A stretch of 64,000 nucleotides of DNA from contig NZ_SAUN01000001.1 in NCBI RefSeq assembly GCF_004011505.1, forward strand, positions 806,001-870,000, given 5' to 3'. Shown one piece after another: positions 62,140 to 64,000 of the stretch (its first letter is position 1; each line of letters opens with the position of its first letter). The position numbers and the translations under genes are program-made. Under the pieces are notes generated by a model, which ran no database searches, had not been told where the DNA came from, and worked only from the letters and a program-made list of their open reading frames with translations. The stretch comes from Nonomuraea polychroma. Lineage in GTDB: Bacteria; Actinomycetota; Actinomycetes; Streptosporangiales; Streptosporangiaceae.

Positions 62140-63012
62140 TCAGAGGCTTCGCTGGGACTCGGGGGTGGCGTGGACCTGATCCCAGTCGATGGCCACCTTC
62201 TGGGGGTCCTCCGGGGCGATCTTGGCGGGGAGCCGGGTGTCGGGGAAGATGAGGGCCAGGTACTGCGGCGGGACCCGGTGGGCGAGGCGTGCCTCGTACG
62301 AGCCGTTCGGGCCGCTCACGCGGAGGACGAGGCCCAGGATGGGGTCGCCGTTGTCGGCGGTCATGCCGTCCGTCGAGAACGTGCCGAGAACCGTGACCAT
62401 GGCGGGCACGCCCCGAGCGAGAATGTCGGCAGCCGAAACTCGCTCCCCAGCCGACGGGGTGTTCCACCTCGGGGCGCGCTCCCAGTCGATGAGGAGGAGG
62501 CCGCGGTTCTGCGGGTCGACGTAGACGGCGAGGTGGGCGCCGGGGAGGACGGCACCCACGAGGAGGCGCGGAATCGGCTCGCGGTGGGCGACGCGGTAGG
62601 CGTCCCCGCTCTCGGGGCGTACCTCGAGGTCGAACGCGACCACGGGCTGGTCGTTGATCGTCACGCCCGTGTCCTGCATCGAGAGAATGACGGCACCGGC
62701 CGGCACGCCGTTGTGCCGGAGGTCATGGTTGCCACCGGCCATGTCTTTGATCATTCCGAACAGCCCGCCGGATCGGCTCGACTGCACCTCTCCACCGACC
62801 GCCGACATGGCCGTGCGCATCGCGCGACTGGTCAGGCCGAGCACGATCATGAACGCTCCGGGGATCGACAGCGTCATGCCGACGGAGAAGGCGATAGTCG
62901 CCCAGTCGGGTATCGGCCACATCAGCATCCCGGTGACCCCGGCCGCCAGCACGAGGCCGCCGATCACTTCCACGGCCACTCCCATCGGGAGCAGCATTCC
63001 CTTACGCGTCAT
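62140..63012 (-). CDS. Hypothetical membrane protein
   Basis: A 290-residue protein starting at ATG 63012 (MTRKGMLLPMGVAV) with AAGGA upstream. Two N-terminal transmembrane helices (IGGLVLAAGVTGMLMW and MTLSIPGAFMIVLGLTS) are followed by a soluble domain with repeated segments that bind or imitate beta-sandwich folds. No family recognised. Confidence 0.65.
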   Translation of the reverse strand: MTRKGMLLPMGVAVEVIGGLVLAAGVTGMLMWPIPDWATIAFSVGMTLSIPGAFMIVLGLTSRAMRTAMSAVGGEVQSSRSGGLFGMIKDMAGGNHDLRHNGVPAGAVILSMQDTGVTINDQPVVAFDLEVRPESGDAYRVAHREPIPRLLVGAVLPGAHLAVYVDPQNRGLLLIDWERAPRWNTPSAGERVSAADILARGVPAMVTVLGTFSTDGMTADNGDPILGLVLRVSGPNGSYEARLAHRVPPQYLALIFPDTRLPAKIAPEDPQKVAIDWDQVHATPESQRSL

Positions 63013-63299
63013 CAGCGTGTTCCTTCTCACCGGTCCTGTTCGTACGCTGATCAGGTAACGGCAGAGCGCTTGACTGATGCTTGCACGCCGTTTGCCGACT
63101 GAGGGAGCGCCGCCCGGCGCCCCCCGGCCGGCCGGCCAGGACCTGATTTCGAACACTGCCATGGTGCCGCTCACGTCCGGGATGCGGGGCTCCCGCCTTC
63201 TGCGTGATTCCGGTTGCTTATGGGAATGCCAAACGCGTCAACCCCCAACGCCCGGTGTGCTTGACTTCCGCCCGGTAACCACACCCTCTGGGAGGGTTC

Positions 63300-64000
63300 A
63301 TGGGGGAGTTCGTGGGGATCGACCCCCGAGGCGCACATGAGCTGATCCGCCGGATGGAGGCGGGAAAACAGGCCCTGACCAGGACGCGGTCAGGGCTCGA
63401 CGCGGCCATCGCCGAGGCAGGCGAGGACTGGGCCGGCCGCCAGGGCACCGCGGCCATGCACCGTACCTGGGCCTTCTACGACGAGTCGCAGCAGGACCTG
63501 AAGTGGCGCATCGACACCATCGAGCAGTTGGTGCCGGTACGCGAGAAGGGCATGCTCACCGGAACCTTCCCGTTCCCCAGCCAGGCCGAGGCCATGGCGG
63601 CCGCCGTGAACGATGCGAACGAGCTCGCCGACACGTTCCAGAACCACGACCGATACCTGCCCGGCCGGGTGGAGACAGCAGCGGGACCGCTCAAGGACAG
63701 GGCACGGGACCCGGCCTACGCGGCGGCGCTGCTGGCCGAACTCGGCGGCCCCGAGGCGTTCGTGAAGCTCTTCCGTGACTGGATCAACACGCAGGCCCCG
63801 GGACAGTACCGAGGCCTTCCGCCCACCTCGCTCCAACAAGCGGCCGCCTCCACCCCAGGGCAGCTGGCCGCCGCCTTCTCCAGCGCCGAGCGCACAGGAC
63901 GGCTCGGCAGCGAATGGTACGAGATGGTCGCGACCGCCCCGGCGGACGTCCTGACGACACTGGTGGCACTGGCCGGCCAATCCACCACTTTCCTCAACAG
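63300..64000 (+). CDS. WXG100-like protein, possibly an ESX/toxin-type protein (runs past window end)
   Basis: Open frame from ATG 63300 (GGGAGGGTTC upstream) to the right edge, at least 233 residues. The first 90 residues form a helical hairpin with EDWAGRQGTA, the W-x-G turn of WXG100 proteins. Later segments are helical and unassigned. Long WXG100-N proteins often carry a C-terminal toxin or secretion module, which lies outside this window. Confidence 0.6.
   Translation, partial: MGEFVGIDPRGAHELIRRMEAGKQALTRTRSGLDAAIAEAGEDWAGRQGTAAMHRTWAFYDESQQDLKWRIDTIEQLVPVREKGMLTGTFPFPSQAEAMAAAVNDANELADTFQNHDRYLPGRVETAAGPLKDRARDPAYAAALLAELGGPEAFVKLFRDWINTQAPGQYRGLPPTSLQQAAASTPGQLAAAFSSAERTGRLGSEWYEMVATAPADVLTTLVALAGQSTTFLN

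Overview
This is high-GC DNA with GTG/TTG starts, ATGA/GTGA-coupled genes, Tat and lipoprotein signal peptides, many LacI/IclR regulators and secreted glycoside hydrolases. That suggests a soil actinomycete chromosome, most likely Streptosporangiaceae (Nonomuraea-like). The genus is an inference. I see no rRNA, tRNA, CRISPR array or intact insertion sequence, and the window looks like accessory chromosome arm.

Layout: 1-2650 is a decayed catabolic patch: a truncated substrate-binding protein, a LivF remnant, an intact alpha/beta hydrolase, and a dehydrogenase fragment joined to a frameshifted M24 peptidase. 2665-4406 is a MarR-type regulator with a P450 of EryK-like type and a clear palindromic operator. 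4429-14426 is carbohydrate cluster A: three minus-strand enzymes including a GH2 beta-mannosidase, divergent from a CUT1 ABC importer and a LacI regulator. 14455-22419 is cluster B: three acid-sugar enzymes, divergent from IclR, a second CUT1 importer and a secreted GH16. 22431-26977 is a compact minus-strand run with an ECF sigma/anti-sigma-like pair, MauE-like and MauD-like proteins, a Tat-exported eight-cysteine protein and small membrane proteins. I consider it the best candidate for an undescribed system. 27162-27875 holds two gene remnants. 27997-34234 is cluster C: LacI, a third CUT1 importer, a sulfatase and an aldo/keto reductase. 34288-39287 has a GH18 chitinase and a hydantoin/allantoin-type racemase-permease-regulator set.

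39891-47021 is a five-gene operon with a SWIM-type zinc protein, a large partner protein, a VWA protein, a MoxR AAA+ ATPase and a DUF5682-like protein. It resembles the poorly understood enterobacterial yehL-yehM-yehP-yehQ group, here with the YehQ-like protein apparently split in two. After it come RidA (with a 41-bp triplication at its 3' end), a truncated Ser/Thr kinase, a polysaccharide deacetylase, a GH115 remnant, an orphan cytochrome bc1-type QcrB, a GH15 glucodextranase, an L,D-transpeptidase lipoprotein, a NarL-type two-component system, a broken multicopper oxidase, a fumarylacetoacetase-family enzyme and a WXG100-like protein that runs off the right edge.

Two themes recur. First, three independent sugar importers each have a binding protein and two permeases but no ATPase, so they probably share an ATPase encoded elsewhere (MsiK-type). 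Second, decay is frequent: at least seven truncated or frameshifted genes lie among intact operons.
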